Source: JAGHAJ01 sp964559865 [NCBI: uncultured Synergistota bacterium] (GTDB taxonomy: Bacteria; Synergistota; JAGHAJ01). From it: a stretch of DNA of 64,000 nt. The stretch's first letter is position 1. The number at the start of each line of letters is the position of its first letter. The notes under the pieces are model-generated. The model was not told the origin of the DNA and did no database searches. It worked only from the letters and a program-made list of their open reading frames with translations. Below are positions 34,531-44,061 of this stretch, one piece after another. The stretch spans positions 17,618 to 81,617 of the forward strand of contig CAZLJD010000041.1 of assembly GCA_964559865.1 (NCBI GenBank), given 5' to 3'. The position numbers and the translations under genes are program-made.

Positions 34531-35461
34531 TCCACATACCCTCTCTCACCGAAGTAGGGTTTGAAACTATTAGTAGCTTCTCTTTTACATTCGTTGCAAG
34601 AAACTTCTTGGTGTTTATCCATTCCCCTTCAACAGGGTAAAACTGTGCTATTCCTTTGTTAGCTATCATAATACCCCTTATACCCTTTTTTATTATAACA
34701 GCAGAGGCAGGCAACACAACACCCTTTTTTCTCTTTACAACTACATCCACATGTGTCCAATGCCTCTTAAAGTTCCTCTTCTCATCAAATATAAAAAACC
34801 ACAGCAACATAGATACCCTGTCCTGATGGAGAGAAAGGTAATCTATAAACCCCCTATTACTGTATCCACCAAAATCCAAGAAATCCACACGAACATACCG
34901 ACTGCCCCTCCACCTGGGATTAAAAAAACACTTCGGAAGTGAAAAGTACAGGTAAAAACCATAACCATACACCAGCATACCTATAGTTCCACCTTTCTTT
35001 ACCCACATTCCCTCCTTTATATGTACAATCCCTTCTTTTATTCTGTTATCCCAAATCTTTTGCAGACTAACGGCTATCTCAGAAACACGAGCAGAAGGGT
35101 TAACCCACCTGTTCCACCTATCGTAGAAAGGCAAAAAAAGCCCAGCATAAGTAGCTCTTACATAGACACGCTTACCCAACGGTGTACTTATGACACCAAC
35201 TTTCTCCCCCTTTCTCACTCTGTCGTATTTTCTCAGATAAAAGACCTTACCAGATACGGGTGAAAACAGTTCTTTATACCTCCAGTATATTATTGCATCA
35301 CTTCTAACCTTTATGCTAACATTCTCCTTTTTAGCAACAATGAGGGAAGGCATGGCACCGTAATACCTTCCCTCTACATACACAGAAACCAACCAACTAA
35401 GGGCTATAGAGATACACACAGAAAAAAGCAATATAACCCAATTTCTTACACTCAGTCGCAT
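34520..35461 (-). CDS. HlyD-like membrane-anchored periplasmic adaptor protein
   Basis: Single N-terminal membrane anchor (about 8-27), then a mostly beta extracytoplasmic region of 313 residues in total. A lipoyl/barrel-sandwich hybrid pattern is visible: ELFSPVSGKVFYLRKYDRVRKGEKVGVIS (about 64-90), and a second half VHIKEGMWVKKGGTIGMLVYG (about 147-165). This is the plan of HlyD-type adaptors, but no transporter partner is adjacent. Genes of this sort sit next to sepF in several bacteria, which suggests an envelope or division role. It overlaps nrdJ by 10 bases and sepF by 11. Exact function unknown. Confidence 0.7.
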   Translation of the reverse strand: MRLSVRNWVILLFSVCISIALSWLVSVYVEGRYYGAMPSLIVAKKENVSIKVRSDAIIYWRYKELFSPVSGKVFYLRKYDRVRKGEKVGVISTPLGKRVYVRATYAGLFLPFYDRWNRWVNPSARVSEIAVSLQKIWDNRIKEGIVHIKEGMWVKKGGTIGMLVYGYGFYLYFSLPKCFFNPRWRGSRYVRVDFLDFGGYSNRGFIDYLSLHQDRVSMLLWFFIFDEKRNFKRHWTHVDVVVKRKKGVVLPASAVIIKKGIRGIMIANKGIAQFYPVEGEWINTKKFLATNVKEKLLIVSNPTSVREGMWIGY

Positions 35462-37656
35462 TTAGAATAGCCACAAACGGGGCAGGTCACACACCCTTCC
35501 ATATGTTGCAATACAGCACCACACTTTGGACACAACTCCACTTCTACCTGTTCTACCTTTGCTTTGAGCAGTCTTTCCAATCCTTTAGCAATGGCGTCCG
35601 GTATAGAAAGCACTATTTCGCCATGACTGTACGTAGGCTGACTCCCTCCTATCCCCTTCAACTGGTTTATAACCTCCTCCATCGGTATCCCACTACGTAA
35701 TGCAAGCGATATGAGACGACCTATTGCCTCAGTATCAGCCATTGTGTCTTTGCCAGACTTACCAAGCGTTGCAAACACCTCAAAGGGTTTGCCATCAAGC
35801 TCATTTAGTGTAAGATACAGATTCCCAAACGCCGTCTTCAACTTCTGCGTCCTTCCGCTAAGTATAAACGGCCTTCTTTTAGGTCTGGGTAAACCATTGG
35901 TATGTTTCTCCTCCTCACCACCTTTTACACCCACATAAAGAACCTGCTCCTGCTTGCTCCTATCCCTGTAAATTGTTATACCCTTACATCCCAACTTCCA
36001 AGCAAGTATGTAAGCATCTGCTACATCCGAAACACTGGCAGTATGGGGCATGTTTATCGTTTTGGATACTGCATTTTCCACATACTTCTGAAATGCCGCC
36101 TGCATCTTAACATGCCACTCAGGTGCAATATCGTGAGAGACAACAAACACCCTCTTGACATCTTCCGGAACCCCATTTATCTCCTGGATAGAACCACGCT
36201 CAAGCACAGCACTCTTAAAATCCTCACTCCAAAAACCACTCTCCTTGGCTATCCTTTCCAGCTGCTTATTAAAGTCCACAAGCGTTATCTCATTTTTTTC
36301 TCCTTTTAGTGCCTTTCTTCTATACGCGAGCGCAAACACAGGCTCTATGCCACTGGAGGTACCTGCTATAAGGCTTATGGTACCAGTTGGAGCTATCGTT
36401 GTAACACCTGCATTCCTCATCGTTGTACCTTTCCATATACTCCTATCTATATAAGGAAAAGCACCCCTCTGCTCACCAAGTTCTCTCGAAGCCTCACGTG
36501 CTGTATCATTGATAAACTTCATAACTTTTTCAGCAAGCTCCAAAGCTTCGCTTGAATCATAAGGTACACCAAGTTCATACAGCATCTCGGCCCATCCCAT
36601 AACCCCCAACCCCACATTTCTGGTACCCTTCGTCATCTCCTCTATCTGCTTCAAAGGAAACTTATTCACATCTATCACATTGTCCAAAAACCTTATAGAG
36701 AGTGTAACCGTCCCAGCCAGCTTATCCCAATCTACCTTCCCATTTGCTACCATATGCAGTAAATTTATGCTACCAAGATTGCAAGAACCAAATGGGTGAA
36801 GTACCTGTTCTCCGCACGGGTTTGTACTCTCTATTGGGCCAAGTCCTGGAAGGGTATTTGCTCTATTTATAGTATCTAAAAACACCATCCCAGGATCACC
36901 TGTCTTCCACGCTTGATTAACTATTTTGTCGAACAGTTCCTTCGCCTTGCACTTCCTAACCACTTCCCCAGTACGAGGATTGAGGATTTCATATTCCCCG
37001 TCGTCTAAAACCTTCTGCATGAAATCGTCAAACGCACCAACAGAGATATTAAAATTCTTAAGCCTCTTATTCTCCTCTGACTTTGCCATAATAAACTCCT
37101 CTATATCAGGGTGGTTTACATTCAAGATGCCCATATTTGCACCCCTTCTCATGCCACCCTGCTGAACCACCTCTGTAGTAATATCAAACACTTCCATAAA
37201 TGATACCGGCCCAGAGGCAACCCCATTAGTGGAGGACACAACATCCCCTTTGGGTCTCAAACGAGAGAAGTTAAAACCTGTTCCTCCACCACTCTTGTGC
37301 ACCATAGCTGTCCACTTCACAGCATCAAATATCTCCTCCATGCTATCACCTACGGGCAAAACAAAACATGCAGCCAGTTGTCCAAGTTTCCTCTTTGCAT
37401 TCATCAATGTGGGACTATTGGGAAGAAAATCCAAAGATGCCATAAGATTGTAAAATCTTAGCTCCCACTCACTTACCTCTCTATCAGATGCACCATAAAG
37501 TTTTTCAGCACTTGCAACAAGTTCAGAGACCCTCCTTAGCATATCCTCAGGTGTCTCTATAACATTTCCATCTTCATCTCTCTTTAAGTATCTCCTCTCC
37601 AGTATTGCAAGTGCATTCTCCGTAAACTCTGGTTTTATTCTCTCCATAACCTTCAT
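35452..37656 (-). CDS. nrdJ: Adenosylcobalamin-dependent (class II) ribonucleoside-diphosphate reductase
   Basis: Makes deoxyribonucleotides using coenzyme B12 and no oxygen. Hallmarks: FLPNSPTLMNA, GGGTGFNFSRLRPKGD, the active-site ESTNPCGEQ (Asn-Cys-Glu), FGSCNLGSINL, and VTTIAPTGTISLIAGTSSGIEP. The C-terminal tail holds a zinc-binding CPKCGAVLQHMEGCVTCPVCG cluster plus the redox-relay SKCD end. 734 residues, a compact NrdJ. The gene starts at ATG directly after the aminotransferase stop. It creates the need for cobamide that the salvage cluster at 54202-58508 can meet. Confidence 0.96.
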   Translation of the reverse strand: MKVMERIKPEFTENALAILERRYLKRDEDGNVIETPEDMLRRVSELVASAEKLYGASDREVSEWELRFYNLMASLDFLPNSPTLMNAKRKLGQLAACFVLPVGDSMEEIFDAVKWTAMVHKSGGGTGFNFSRLRPKGDVVSSTNGVASGPVSFMEVFDITTEVVQQGGMRRGANMGILNVNHPDIEEFIMAKSEENKRLKNFNISVGAFDDFMQKVLDDGEYEILNPRTGEVVRKCKAKELFDKIVNQAWKTGDPGMVFLDTINRANTLPGLGPIESTNPCGEQVLHPFGSCNLGSINLLHMVANGKVDWDKLAGTVTLSIRFLDNVIDVNKFPLKQIEEMTKGTRNVGLGVMGWAEMLYELGVPYDSSEALELAEKVMKFINDTAREASRELGEQRGAFPYIDRSIWKGTTMRNAGVTTIAPTGTISLIAGTSSGIEPVFALAYRRKALKGEKNEITLVDFNKQLERIAKESGFWSEDFKSAVLERGSIQEINGVPEDVKRVFVVSHDIAPEWHVKMQAAFQKYVENAVSKTINMPHTASVSDVADAYILAWKLGCKGITIYRDRSKQEQVLYVGVKGGEEEKHTNGLPRPKRRPFILSGRTQKLKTAFGNLYLTLNELDGKPFEVFATLGKSGKDTMADTEAIGRLISLALRSGIPMEEVINQLKGIGGSQPTYSHGEIVLSIPDAIAKGLERLLKAKVEQVEVELCPKCGAVLQHMEGCVTCPVCGYSKCD

Positions 37657-38853
37657 TCACCCCCTAAGCTCCCCAACAGAAAGACCTATCCTCTTTATAC
37701 CCTCTACTATATCACTTTCCTCAGGAAATGAAAAGCACAACCTCATTGAGTCGTGTCCTCCGTAATATGGGTAAAATCCATCACCCGGCGTAAATGCCAC
37801 TTTATTCCTAATAGAAACATCGAACAGCTCTCTTACCTCTATGTCAGGGATCGTCAACCAGAAAAACATGCCACCCTCAGGTTCGACATACTCCACACCA
37901 GAGATATACTCATCAATAGCCTCTTTCATAACAGACATCTTCCTCTTATACCTAATAGTTATCTTCTCTATATGCTCAGAAATAGAAACTTTCTTCAGAT
38001 ATGTGTGGAGTACAGCCTGAACCAGCGCAGATGTAGAGAGATCCATACCCTGCTTAAAGGCAATGATTTTCTCTACAACATCTCTTGGTACAACAATCCA
38101 TCCTATCCTGATACCCGGTGCAAATATTTTTGAAAAGCTACCCAGCCTTATGATGTGTCCACTCTCAGAGTCCATAGAAAATAAAGAACGTACTCTCTTG
38201 CCACGGAATCTTAACTCTCCGTAAGGATCATCTTCTATGATAGAGAACCCATATTTGTGTGAAAGTTCCACAAGCCTGCTACGCTTCTCAGCAGACATTG
38301 TGATACCAGATGGATTCTGAAAATTCGGGATAGTATATACGAACTTTGGCTTTCTACCTCTAAGAAGCAATTTTTCAAGATAATCCACATCAATGCCATC
38401 CTTTTCCATAGGAACAGTAAGAAAGACCGGCCTATAGGGTCTGAAAGAGGATATGGCACCTGAGTATGTCGGAGCCTCAACCACTATTTCATCTCCAGCA
38501 TCTATTAGCAACCTACCAACGATATCCATGCCCTGTTGGGCCCCTGCAGTTACAATAATCTGTTCATGAGATATGTCTAAACCCTCTCTATCCTTGTAGA
38601 ACTGCACTATAAAATCTATCAAAAGATTTAATCCTTCGGTAGCACCATACTGGAAATACTTCCACGCATCTATTGAAGAAAAAATCTCCTCCATAGATTC
38701 TTTAACCTCTTTAACGGGAAACAAAGAAGGGTCGGGCATGCCAGCAGCAAACGAAATGATATCCGGATCATCTATCACTTTAAAAAGTCTCCCTATTTCA
38801 AGCTCCTTTACAACCTTAGACGACAGAGAATACAATCTATCCCACTTTATCAA
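37657..38853 (-). CDS. PLP-dependent aminotransferase, class I/II (LysN/2-aminoadipate type)
   Basis: Fold-type I aminotransferase of the group that includes 2-aminoadipate and valine-pyruvate-type transaminases. ISFAAGMPDPSLFP, YGATEGLNLL, TAGAQQGMD, PNFQNPSGITMS, EDDPYGELRF and the PLP lysine in LGSFSKIFAPGIRIGW are visible; FSFPE near the end is also typical. The frame runs up to a GTG at 38868, but that codon lies in the Shine-Dalgarno GGGAGGG; TTG at 38853 is 6 bases beyond it and gives MIKWDRLYS (398 residues). First gene of the nrdJ-sepF-recG operon. Amino donor not determined. Confidence 0.88.
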   Translation of the reverse strand: MIKWDRLYSLSSKVVKELEIGRLFKVIDDPDIISFAAGMPDPSLFPVKEVKESMEEIFSSIDAWKYFQYGATEGLNLLIDFIVQFYKDREGLDISHEQIIVTAGAQQGMDIVGRLLIDAGDEIVVEAPTYSGAISSFRPYRPVFLTVPMEKDGIDVDYLEKLLLRGRKPKFVYTIPNFQNPSGITMSAEKRSRLVELSHKYGFSIIEDDPYGELRFRGKRVRSLFSMDSESGHIIRLGSFSKIFAPGIRIGWIVVPRDVVEKIIAFKQGMDLSTSALVQAVLHTYLKKVSISEHIEKITIRYKRKMSVMKEAIDEYISGVEYVEPEGGMFFWLTIPDIEVRELFDVSIRNKVAFTPGDGFYPYYGGHDSMRLCFSFPEESDIVEGIKRIGLSVGELRG

Positions 38854-38869
38854 GACAATCCCTCCCACA

Positions 38870-38904
38870 ATAATACAAATACCCCTCCCATTATCAGGAG
38901 GGGT
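38870..38904 (-). terminator. Rho-independent terminator after frr
   Basis: On the minus strand, ACCCCTCC (38897-38904) pairs with GGAGGGGT (38881-38888), eight base pairs with an 8-base loop, followed by the T-rich ATTTGTATTATT. It closes the rpsB-tsf-pyrH-frr transcript. The tail runs directly into the ribosome site of the aminotransferase gene. Confidence 0.7.
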
Positions 38905-38930
38905 TTCGAAGGTTTTCTCACTCCTTGGAT

Positions 38931-39488
38931 TTAATCTTCTTCTATCTCTTTTTCTTTCTCTTCCAGTATCTCGTCCACTTTCCCTACATACTTATCGGTG
39001 AGCTCTTGAACCTTCTTAAGGTACTTGTAGTAGTCATCTTCCGATATATCCCCATTTTCCTTCATCTCTTTGAGCTTTTCGTTGGCCTCTCTCCTTATAT
39101 TCCTAACATGCACCTTTCCATCTTCTGCTTTCTTCTTAACAAGCTTCACCAGTTCTTGTCTTCTTTCCTCTGTCAAAGGAGGTAGAGTTATCCTCAAAAC
39201 CTTGCCATCATTCATCGGCATCAGCTTTAAGGGCGAAAGCAGTATAGCCTTCTCTATAGCCTTCAAGGAAGCCCTATCCCACGGTTGAATGAGTATGGTA
39301 CTCGCATCAGGTACTGAAATAGACGCAAGTTGCTTCAACAGAGTAGGTGCCCCATAGTAATCCACTTTCAAATCTTCCACCAAGGAGGCAGATGCCCTCC
39401 CCGTTCTAATACTATCCATCTCTTTTTTCACAGACTTTATAGCCGATTCCATCTCTTTCTCAATCTCTTTAAACAGTCCCTCAAGCAT
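38931..39488 (-). CDS. frr: Ribosome recycling factor
   Basis: Splits post-termination ribosomes with EF-G. The 185-residue sequence has the three-helix bundle motifs DSIRTGRASASLVEDLKVDYYGAPTLLKQLASI (about 26-58), IQPWDRASLKAIEKAIL, LPPLTEERRQELVKLVKKKAE and VRNIRREANEKLK. The ribosome site GGGGAGGGG precedes the ATG. Last gene of the translation operon rpsB-tsf-pyrH-frr, in its usual position. Confidence 0.97.
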   Translation of the reverse strand: MLEGLFKEIEKEMESAIKSVKKEMDSIRTGRASASLVEDLKVDYYGAPTLLKQLASISVPDASTILIQPWDRASLKAIEKAILLSPLKLMPMNDGKVLRITLPPLTEERRQELVKLVKKKAEDGKVHVRNIRREANEKLKEMKENGDISEDDYYKYLKKVQELTDKYVGKVDEILEEKEKEIEED

Positions 39489-39511
39489 TAGGCGTCCCCT
39501 CCCCGCATGGA

Positions 39512-40216
39512 TTATTTAACACAGGTGCCAACCTTTTCTCCTCTAACTATCCTGAGTAAAGCAGTATCATCATTTATGTTAAACACTATTATGGGTATCT
39601 TGTTATCCATACACAGCGATATAGCAGCAGAGTCCATCACTTTGAGTCCCATGTTAAGGACATCAAGGTATGTTATTGTATCAAATTTAACCGCATTTGC
39701 ATCTACCATAGGGTCAGCACTATACACACCATCCACCTTAGTGGCCTTAAGCACAGCTTCAGCACCTATTTCAGCAGCTCTCAGTGCGGCAGTGGTATCG
39801 GTAGAGAAAAAGGGATTTCCAGTTCCTGCAGCGAATATTACAACTCTCCCCTTTTCTAAATGTCGCAGAGCCTTCCTCCTAATGAAAGGCTCTGCGACGG
39901 CTCTCATTTCTATAGCCGTTTGCACTCTCGTAACTACTCCCATCTTTTCAAGGAAATCTTGTAGTGCAAGTGCGTTTATGACCGTCGCTAACATGCCCAT
40001 ATAGTCAGCCGTTGCTCTATCCATTCCTCTCGCACTTCCAGACACACCTCTAAAGATATTTCCTCCGCCCACTACCACTGCAACATCTATACTTTCTTCC
40101 CGAAGCATTCTTATCTGATGGGATATCCTCCTCATCTCATCTGGATCTATTCCAAACCTCTGTTTACCTGCAAGGACCTCTCCACTCAGCTTTAGAAGTA
40201 TTCTACGAAACCTCAA
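39512..40216 (-). CDS. pyrH: UMP kinase
   Basis: Bacterial-type UMP kinase of the amino acid kinase fold, making [49 protein letters not shown] and [23 protein letters not shown] are all conserved. The start is probably TTG at 40216, 6 bases after AGAGGTG, giving [16 protein letters not shown] at 40225, as an alternative, overlaps that ribosome site. Directly between tsf and frr. Confidence 0.96.
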   Translation of the reverse strand: MRFRRILLKLSGEVLAGKQRFGIDPDEMRRISHQIRMLREESIDVAVVVGGGNIFRGVSGSARGMDRATADYMGMLATVINALALQDFLEKMGVVTRVQTAIEMRAVAEPFIRRKALRHLEKGRVVIFAAGTGNPFFSTDTTAALRAAEIGAEAVLKATKVDGVYSADPMVDANAVKFDTITYLDVLNMGLKVMDSAAISLCMDNKIPIIVFNINDDTALLRIVRGEKVGTCVK

Positions 40217-40227
40217 ATCTGACACCT

Positions 40228-40827
40228 CTAATCACTCTCTCCGAGTTTAAACCTACTAAACCTCCTAACTACTATGTTCTCACCAAGCTTAGCAATAGCT
40301 TCATCTATCAACTCATGCACCTTTTTGTCGGGGTCCCTTATATAAGGTTGATCAAGAAGACAAAATTCCTCAAAAAACTTCTCCAACTTGCCTTCCACTA
40401 TTTTATCTATAACTTTCTCTGGTTTGCCACTCGCTCTTGCCTCCTCTGCATATATCTCCTTTTCCTTTGCAAGCACATCCTCAGGGACATCCTCTCTGGA
40501 AACATAAAGAGGGGCACTCGCTGCTATCTGCATAGCTATCTCCTTTGCAAGTGCTTGGAATTCGTCCGTTCTCGCCACAAAGTCAGTTTCACAGTTTAGT
40601 TCAAGCATAGCACCCAATTTCCCACCAGCATGAATATAAGAGTACACTATACCTTCATTTGCAGTCCTCCCCTTTTTCTTGCTCGCTTTTGCAAGCCCTC
40701 GTTTCCTCAACAACTCTATAGCTTTTTCCTTATCTCCATCAGCGTCCTGCAACGCCTTTTTGCACTCCATAATACCTGCACCAGTAAGCTCCCTAAGTTC
40801 CTTAACCTGTGCTGCTGTTATCTGCAT
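40228..40827 (-). CDS. tsf: Elongation factor Ts (short form)
   Basis: Nucleotide exchange factor of EF-Tu. The N-terminal UBA-like domain [25 protein letters not shown] and the core [34 protein letters not shown] are typical. At 199 residues it is the short, single-core-domain type known in Thermus, Thermotoga and related bacteria, rather than the 280-residue Escherichia coli form. It begins 3 bases after the rpsB stop, behind GAGGAGGG. Confidence 0.96.
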   Translation of the reverse strand: MQITAAQVKELRELTGAGIMECKKALQDADGDKEKAIELLRKRGLAKASKKKGRTANEGIVYSYIHAGGKLGAMLELNCETDFVARTDEFQALAKEIAMQIAASAPLYVSREDVPEDVLAKEKEIYAEEARASGKPEKVIDKIVEGKLEKFFEEFCLLDQPYIRDPDKKVHELIDEAIAKLGENIVVRRFSRFKLGESD

Positions 40828-40830
40828 CTA

Positions 40831-41694
40831 CTAATTACCCTCCTCTTTTTCATTTTCTGTATCATCACCTTCAGAAGTATCACCCGCTTCTTCTCTCGCT
40901 GCTACTTCCTCTAACTCTTCACTGGCAGTAACCTCTCCGGTTTCTACCTCAACCTCTCCCCCTTCTACCGCTGCAGCCTCTTCTTTTGCCTCTTCTGCCT
41001 CCCTAGCCTGCATACCTTCTCTGCCCTCCAGAACAGCACTCGCTATGACAGAGGTTATGAGTTTTATAGCCCTTATTGCATCATCATTGCCCGGTATAGG
41101 GTAATCCACAACATCCGGATCACAGTTCGTGTCAAGTATCGCTATTACGGGAATGCCCAACTTCCTTGCCTCTGCAATAGCGATTTTCTCCTTCCTTGTA
41201 TCTACAACATATATCATGTCCGGGATATCCTCCATGTCCTTCACGCCACCCAGATACTTGCGAAGTTTATCCAATTCTCTTCTGAGTTTACTAACTTCCT
41301 TTTTAGGAAGGACATCAAATGTCCCGTTGTTCTCCATCTCCTCTAACTCTTTTAACCTCTCAACTCTCTTCCTGATCGTAGAGAAGTTAGTCAACATACC
41401 ACCAAGCCACCTTTGATTCACATAAAACGCACCACACCTATCTGCCTCTTCTTTGATCACTGCCTGTGCCTGCTTTTTGGTACCAACAAATATTATGGTC
41501 TTACCCTCCATCACCGAATCTCTGACAAAGTCATAAGCACTCTTCAGAGATTTAAGTGTCTTCTGAAGGTCAATGATGTAGATACCATTTCTGTTGGTAT
41601 AAATATAGGGCTTCATCTTTGGGTTCCACCTCCTTGTTTGGTGCCCAAAGTGAACCCCCGCCTCTAAAAGCTGCTTCATTGACACTATACCCAA
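40831..41694 (-). CDS. rpsB: 30S ribosomal protein S2 with acidic C-terminal tail
   Basis: Small-subunit protein S2: [59 protein letters not shown] and [30 protein letters not shown] are the family core (each by position about 5-30, 75-110, 190-225). The open frame starts at 41763, but TTG at 41694 is 6 bases after AAGGGGGAG and begins just before the conserved start, so I take 287 residues. The last 55 or so residues are very rich in Glu and Ala, beyond what S2 needs. Operon leader with its own promoter and a structured leader upstream. Confidence 0.95.
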   Translation of the reverse strand: MGIVSMKQLLEAGVHFGHQTRRWNPKMKPYIYTNRNGIYIIDLQKTLKSLKSAYDFVRDSVMEGKTIIFVGTKKQAQAVIKEEADRCGAFYVNQRWLGGMLTNFSTIRKRVERLKELEEMENNGTFDVLPKKEVSKLRRELDKLRKYLGGVKDMEDIPDMIYVVDTRKEKIAIAEARKLGIPVIAILDTNCDPDVVDYPIPGNDDAIRAIKLITSVIASAVLEGREGMQAREAEEAKEEAAAVEGGEVEVETGEVTASEELEEVAAREEAGDTSEGDDTENEKEEGN

Positions 41695-41736
41695 TAAAAT
41701 CTCCCCCTTTGATTGGTTTTCCGCCTCCATCCACCT

Positions 41737-41784
41737 CATCTGTGGTAAAAACCCACCGGGCAACCTTTACCACATCAGCAGATG
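41737..41784 (-). promoter_or_regulatory. Structured leader upstream of rpsB
   Basis: In the roughly 110-base leader, CATCTG (minus strand 41784-41779) pairs with CAGATG (41742-41737), and GTGGTAAA (41773-41766) pairs with TTTACCAC (41749-41742), with a five-base bulge between the two helices. A second possible hairpin, CACATC-TGCT-GATGTG, overlaps the outer arm. Ribosomal protein S2 leaders in other bacteria mediate autogenous control; whether this one binds S2 is inference. Confidence 0.5.
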
Positions 41785-41809
41785 TGCGTATTCTTAAAAT
41801 GCATCTTTA

Positions 41810-41838
41810 AGTATAACATATATACACACCAACTTCAA
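41810..41838 (-). promoter_or_regulatory. Promoter of rpsB-tsf-pyrH-frr
   Basis: Minus strand -35 box TTGAAG (41833-41838) and -10 box TATACT (41810-41815) at 17-base spacing. Predicted start of transcription near 41803, about 110 bases before the rpsB TTG. Confidence 0.65.
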
Positions 41839-41867
41839 GACAACGCAACTATCAGTTCAAAGGAGAC

Positions 41868-43268
41868 TCATTGCTTTAAACTTCCCTTCACGAATTCGAC
41901 CTTAAGTATCTTCTTGGTCTCCTTGGTTACCTTACAAGCTTCAGATACTCTCATCCCAACAACCCACACCACATCATCACCGCTAACCAAAAGAGGCACA
42001 TCGTCTCTGTGAATAAACGGTACCTTCTCATTTATAAAGAACTTCTTAAGCCTCACTTCATAAGGCATACCATAAGGCCTGAACCTATCACCTTCCCTCC
42101 TGTTCCTTATAAGCAACGGCATACGAAGTCTCTCTGCATCAAGGTATGCAACAGAAGGCTCCCTTAAGACTCTCCCGTCAATAGGTGGGGTAATCAGCAC
42201 TGCCTTAAAAAGCCCCCAACGAGTCCTTAACTCAAATGGAGGACAGAACTTATACTCGGTAGGATTAATAACTGTTTTTACCCTTTCGGATATATAAACT
42301 CTATCCTGTACCTTCTGAAGCACAATACTCCCCGGAAGTTTTACCTCCTTATACCCAGCACTGCTAAGCACACGCAACATACTATCAAGATGCTTCCTGG
42401 ATAGACCTTTCAAGTCCTTAGATAACCTGCTAATAGCCATCAAAAACAACCTGTATTGCACTGAAACATGCTGCTGCAAGATAGCATTAACATCGGCAAC
42501 CAACATGCCTTCTCTAAATTCAAACAAATCTTCAAACACATTCTGCGTATACTCACGGATAAAGTCGTCTTCAACAGAAGCGTTCCGAGAAAGACTCAAT
42601 AACGCCCCAGTTATATTGGGGTTATACCTTTCCCTTAGCAGTGGCAGTAGTTCCAGTCTTATTCTATTTCTCAAGTAAGAGGTATCTGCATTCGTTTCAT
42701 CTATTCTATAAGATAAGTTATAACGTTCGCAAAATTGCAGGATCTCTGCTTTGGTCATACACAGCAGAGGTCTTATAATCCTTCCAGAAACAGGGTTCAT
42801 ACCCCTAAGGCCACTTACACTGCAACCTCTTATAAACTTTAAGATAATGGTCTCAGCGTGGTCATCCAAGTTGTGAGCAACTGCAATCTTATCCGCACCT
42901 ACTCTCTTCCTCACATCCTCAAGAAACCTGTACCGCCCCATCCTCGCTGCGTCTTCAACAGACATCCTCTCATGAGCAGAAAGCCAGTTCACAGGATACC
43001 TGCCACAGGTAAAATCAACCGAAAGACTCAAGGCTACATCTTGAGCCCACAAAGTTTCATCCTCAGCCATCTTCCTCAACATATGATTAAGATAAGCAAT
43101 GTGAATGTAAAAGGATAGCTCTCTGGATAGAGCAGACAGTATATAGAGCATTGCAGTAGAATCAGGCCCTCCCGAAAAGGCAACAACAATTTTATCTCCT
43201 TCTCTTATCATCCTATTCGAAAGTATGAACTCTCTTACATGTTTTGGTATTTCAATCTTAATAGCCAA
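41868..43268 (-). CDS. tilS: tRNA(Ile)-lysidine synthase
   Basis: Converts the wobble cytidine of tRNA-Ile(CAU) to lysidine with ATP. PP-loop VAFSGGPDSTAMLYIL near residue 30, then VAHNLDDHAETIILKFIRG and YRIDETNADTSYLRNRIRLELLPLL, all TilS marks. The C-terminal domain RREGDRFRPYGMPYEVRLKKFFINEKVP is the substrate-binding TilS_C module. 466 residues. TTG start behind GAGGTG. Follows the MBL gene at 10 bases. Confidence 0.96.
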   Translation of the reverse strand: MAIKIEIPKHVREFILSNRMIREGDKIVVAFSGGPDSTAMLYILSALSRELSFYIHIAYLNHMLRKMAEDETLWAQDVALSLSVDFTCGRYPVNWLSAHERMSVEDAARMGRYRFLEDVRKRVGADKIAVAHNLDDHAETIILKFIRGCSVSGLRGMNPVSGRIIRPLLCMTKAEILQFCERYNLSYRIDETNADTSYLRNRIRLELLPLLRERYNPNITGALLSLSRNASVEDDFIREYTQNVFEDLFEFREGMLVADVNAILQQHVSVQYRLFLMAISRLSKDLKGLSRKHLDSMLRVLSSAGYKEVKLPGSIVLQKVQDRVYISERVKTVINPTEYKFCPPFELRTRWGLFKAVLITPPIDGRVLREPSVAYLDAERLRMPLLIRNRREGDRFRPYGMPYEVRLKKFFINEKVPFIHRDDVPLLVSGDDVVWVVGMRVSEACKVTKETKKILKVEFVKGSLKQ

Positions 43269-43278
43269 GATTCACACC

Positions 43279-44040
43279 TCACACTACTACTACATCAAGA
43301 TCATTAGGGACAATGATCTCCCCTTCAAACTCCTCTCCAGCCTCCCGAATCAGATCCTCTACCTTATCCGTCAAAGCTGGTCCAATATGGACTAGAAACA
43401 ACTTCTTAGCACCGCTCCAGTGCGCCACTCTGCCTGCATCCTTTGCCGTTGAATGTCCTCTTTGACCACCTGTAAGATAAAGGCTTTCATTACTTTCATG
43501 TATCAAAATATCAGCGTTCCTTGCATTCTCAACGACACTCTCACACAGCTCAGTATCACTCGTGTAAACCACCTTCTTGTCATCCCAAACAACCTTCACA
43601 CCCACATTTGGAATAGAATGTCTAACTGGAAATGTATTCACTTCGAAATTCTCGCCCTTTATCACAGTAGAACCAGCCAGCGAAACGGGAGAGAACTTCA
43701 ACGAAAAGTCCCTTAAACTATGTAACCCATAGGCATCAATTACACTCTGCATTTTAACAAGAAAAGACTCAGGCAAGAATAAATCCAAACCACCTTTTTT
43801 GCCCATCATCCACAATACGTGTATCAACGAAGGTAAACCGTACGCGTGGTCTGGATGTATATGAGTGATAATTACATACCTAATATCTACAGGATTCCAA
43901 CCAACTTTCATCATCTTTTGAACAATACAACCAGGCGTATCTATTAACAGGATAACTCCCTCTATGCGGACCGCTAAAGCGGTATTATCTCGCAGTACCG
44001 TTGGCATTGCACCCGCAGTTCCAAGAAACAATATCTCCAT
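43279..44040 (-). CDS. MBL-fold metallo-hydrolase, ribonuclease Z-like
   Basis: Metallo-beta-lactamase fold hydrolase. FLGTAGAMPTVLRDNTALAVR is the RNase Z/ElaC start. Metal motif THIHPDHAYGLP (HxHxDH), then VVYTSDTELCESVVENARNADILIHESN, and GHSTAKDAGRVAHWSGAKKLFLVHIGP near the end. The flexible exosite arm of true RNase Z is not obvious, and the 253-residue length is short of the usual 300, so it may be an RNase Z-like arylsulfatase/phosphodiesterase. It is followed by tilS, which fits a tRNA role. Confidence 0.85.
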   Translation of the reverse strand: MEILFLGTAGAMPTVLRDNTALAVRIEGVILLIDTPGCIVQKMMKVGWNPVDIRYVIITHIHPDHAYGLPSLIHVLWMMGKKGGLDLFLPESFLVKMQSVIDAYGLHSLRDFSLKFSPVSLAGSTVIKGENFEVNTFPVRHSIPNVGVKVVWDDKKVVYTSDTELCESVVENARNADILIHESNESLYLTGGQRGHSTAKDAGRVAHWSGAKKLFLVHIGPALTDKVEDLIREAGEEFEGEIIVPNDLDVVVV

Positions 44041-44061
44041 CTTCTCTCCTCACCCCCAACA

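Noticed and set aside
40831-41763. rpsB starting at 41763
   Set aside because: The extra 23 residues lie in the structured leader and match nothing in S2; the AAGGGGGAG site points to TTG at 41694.
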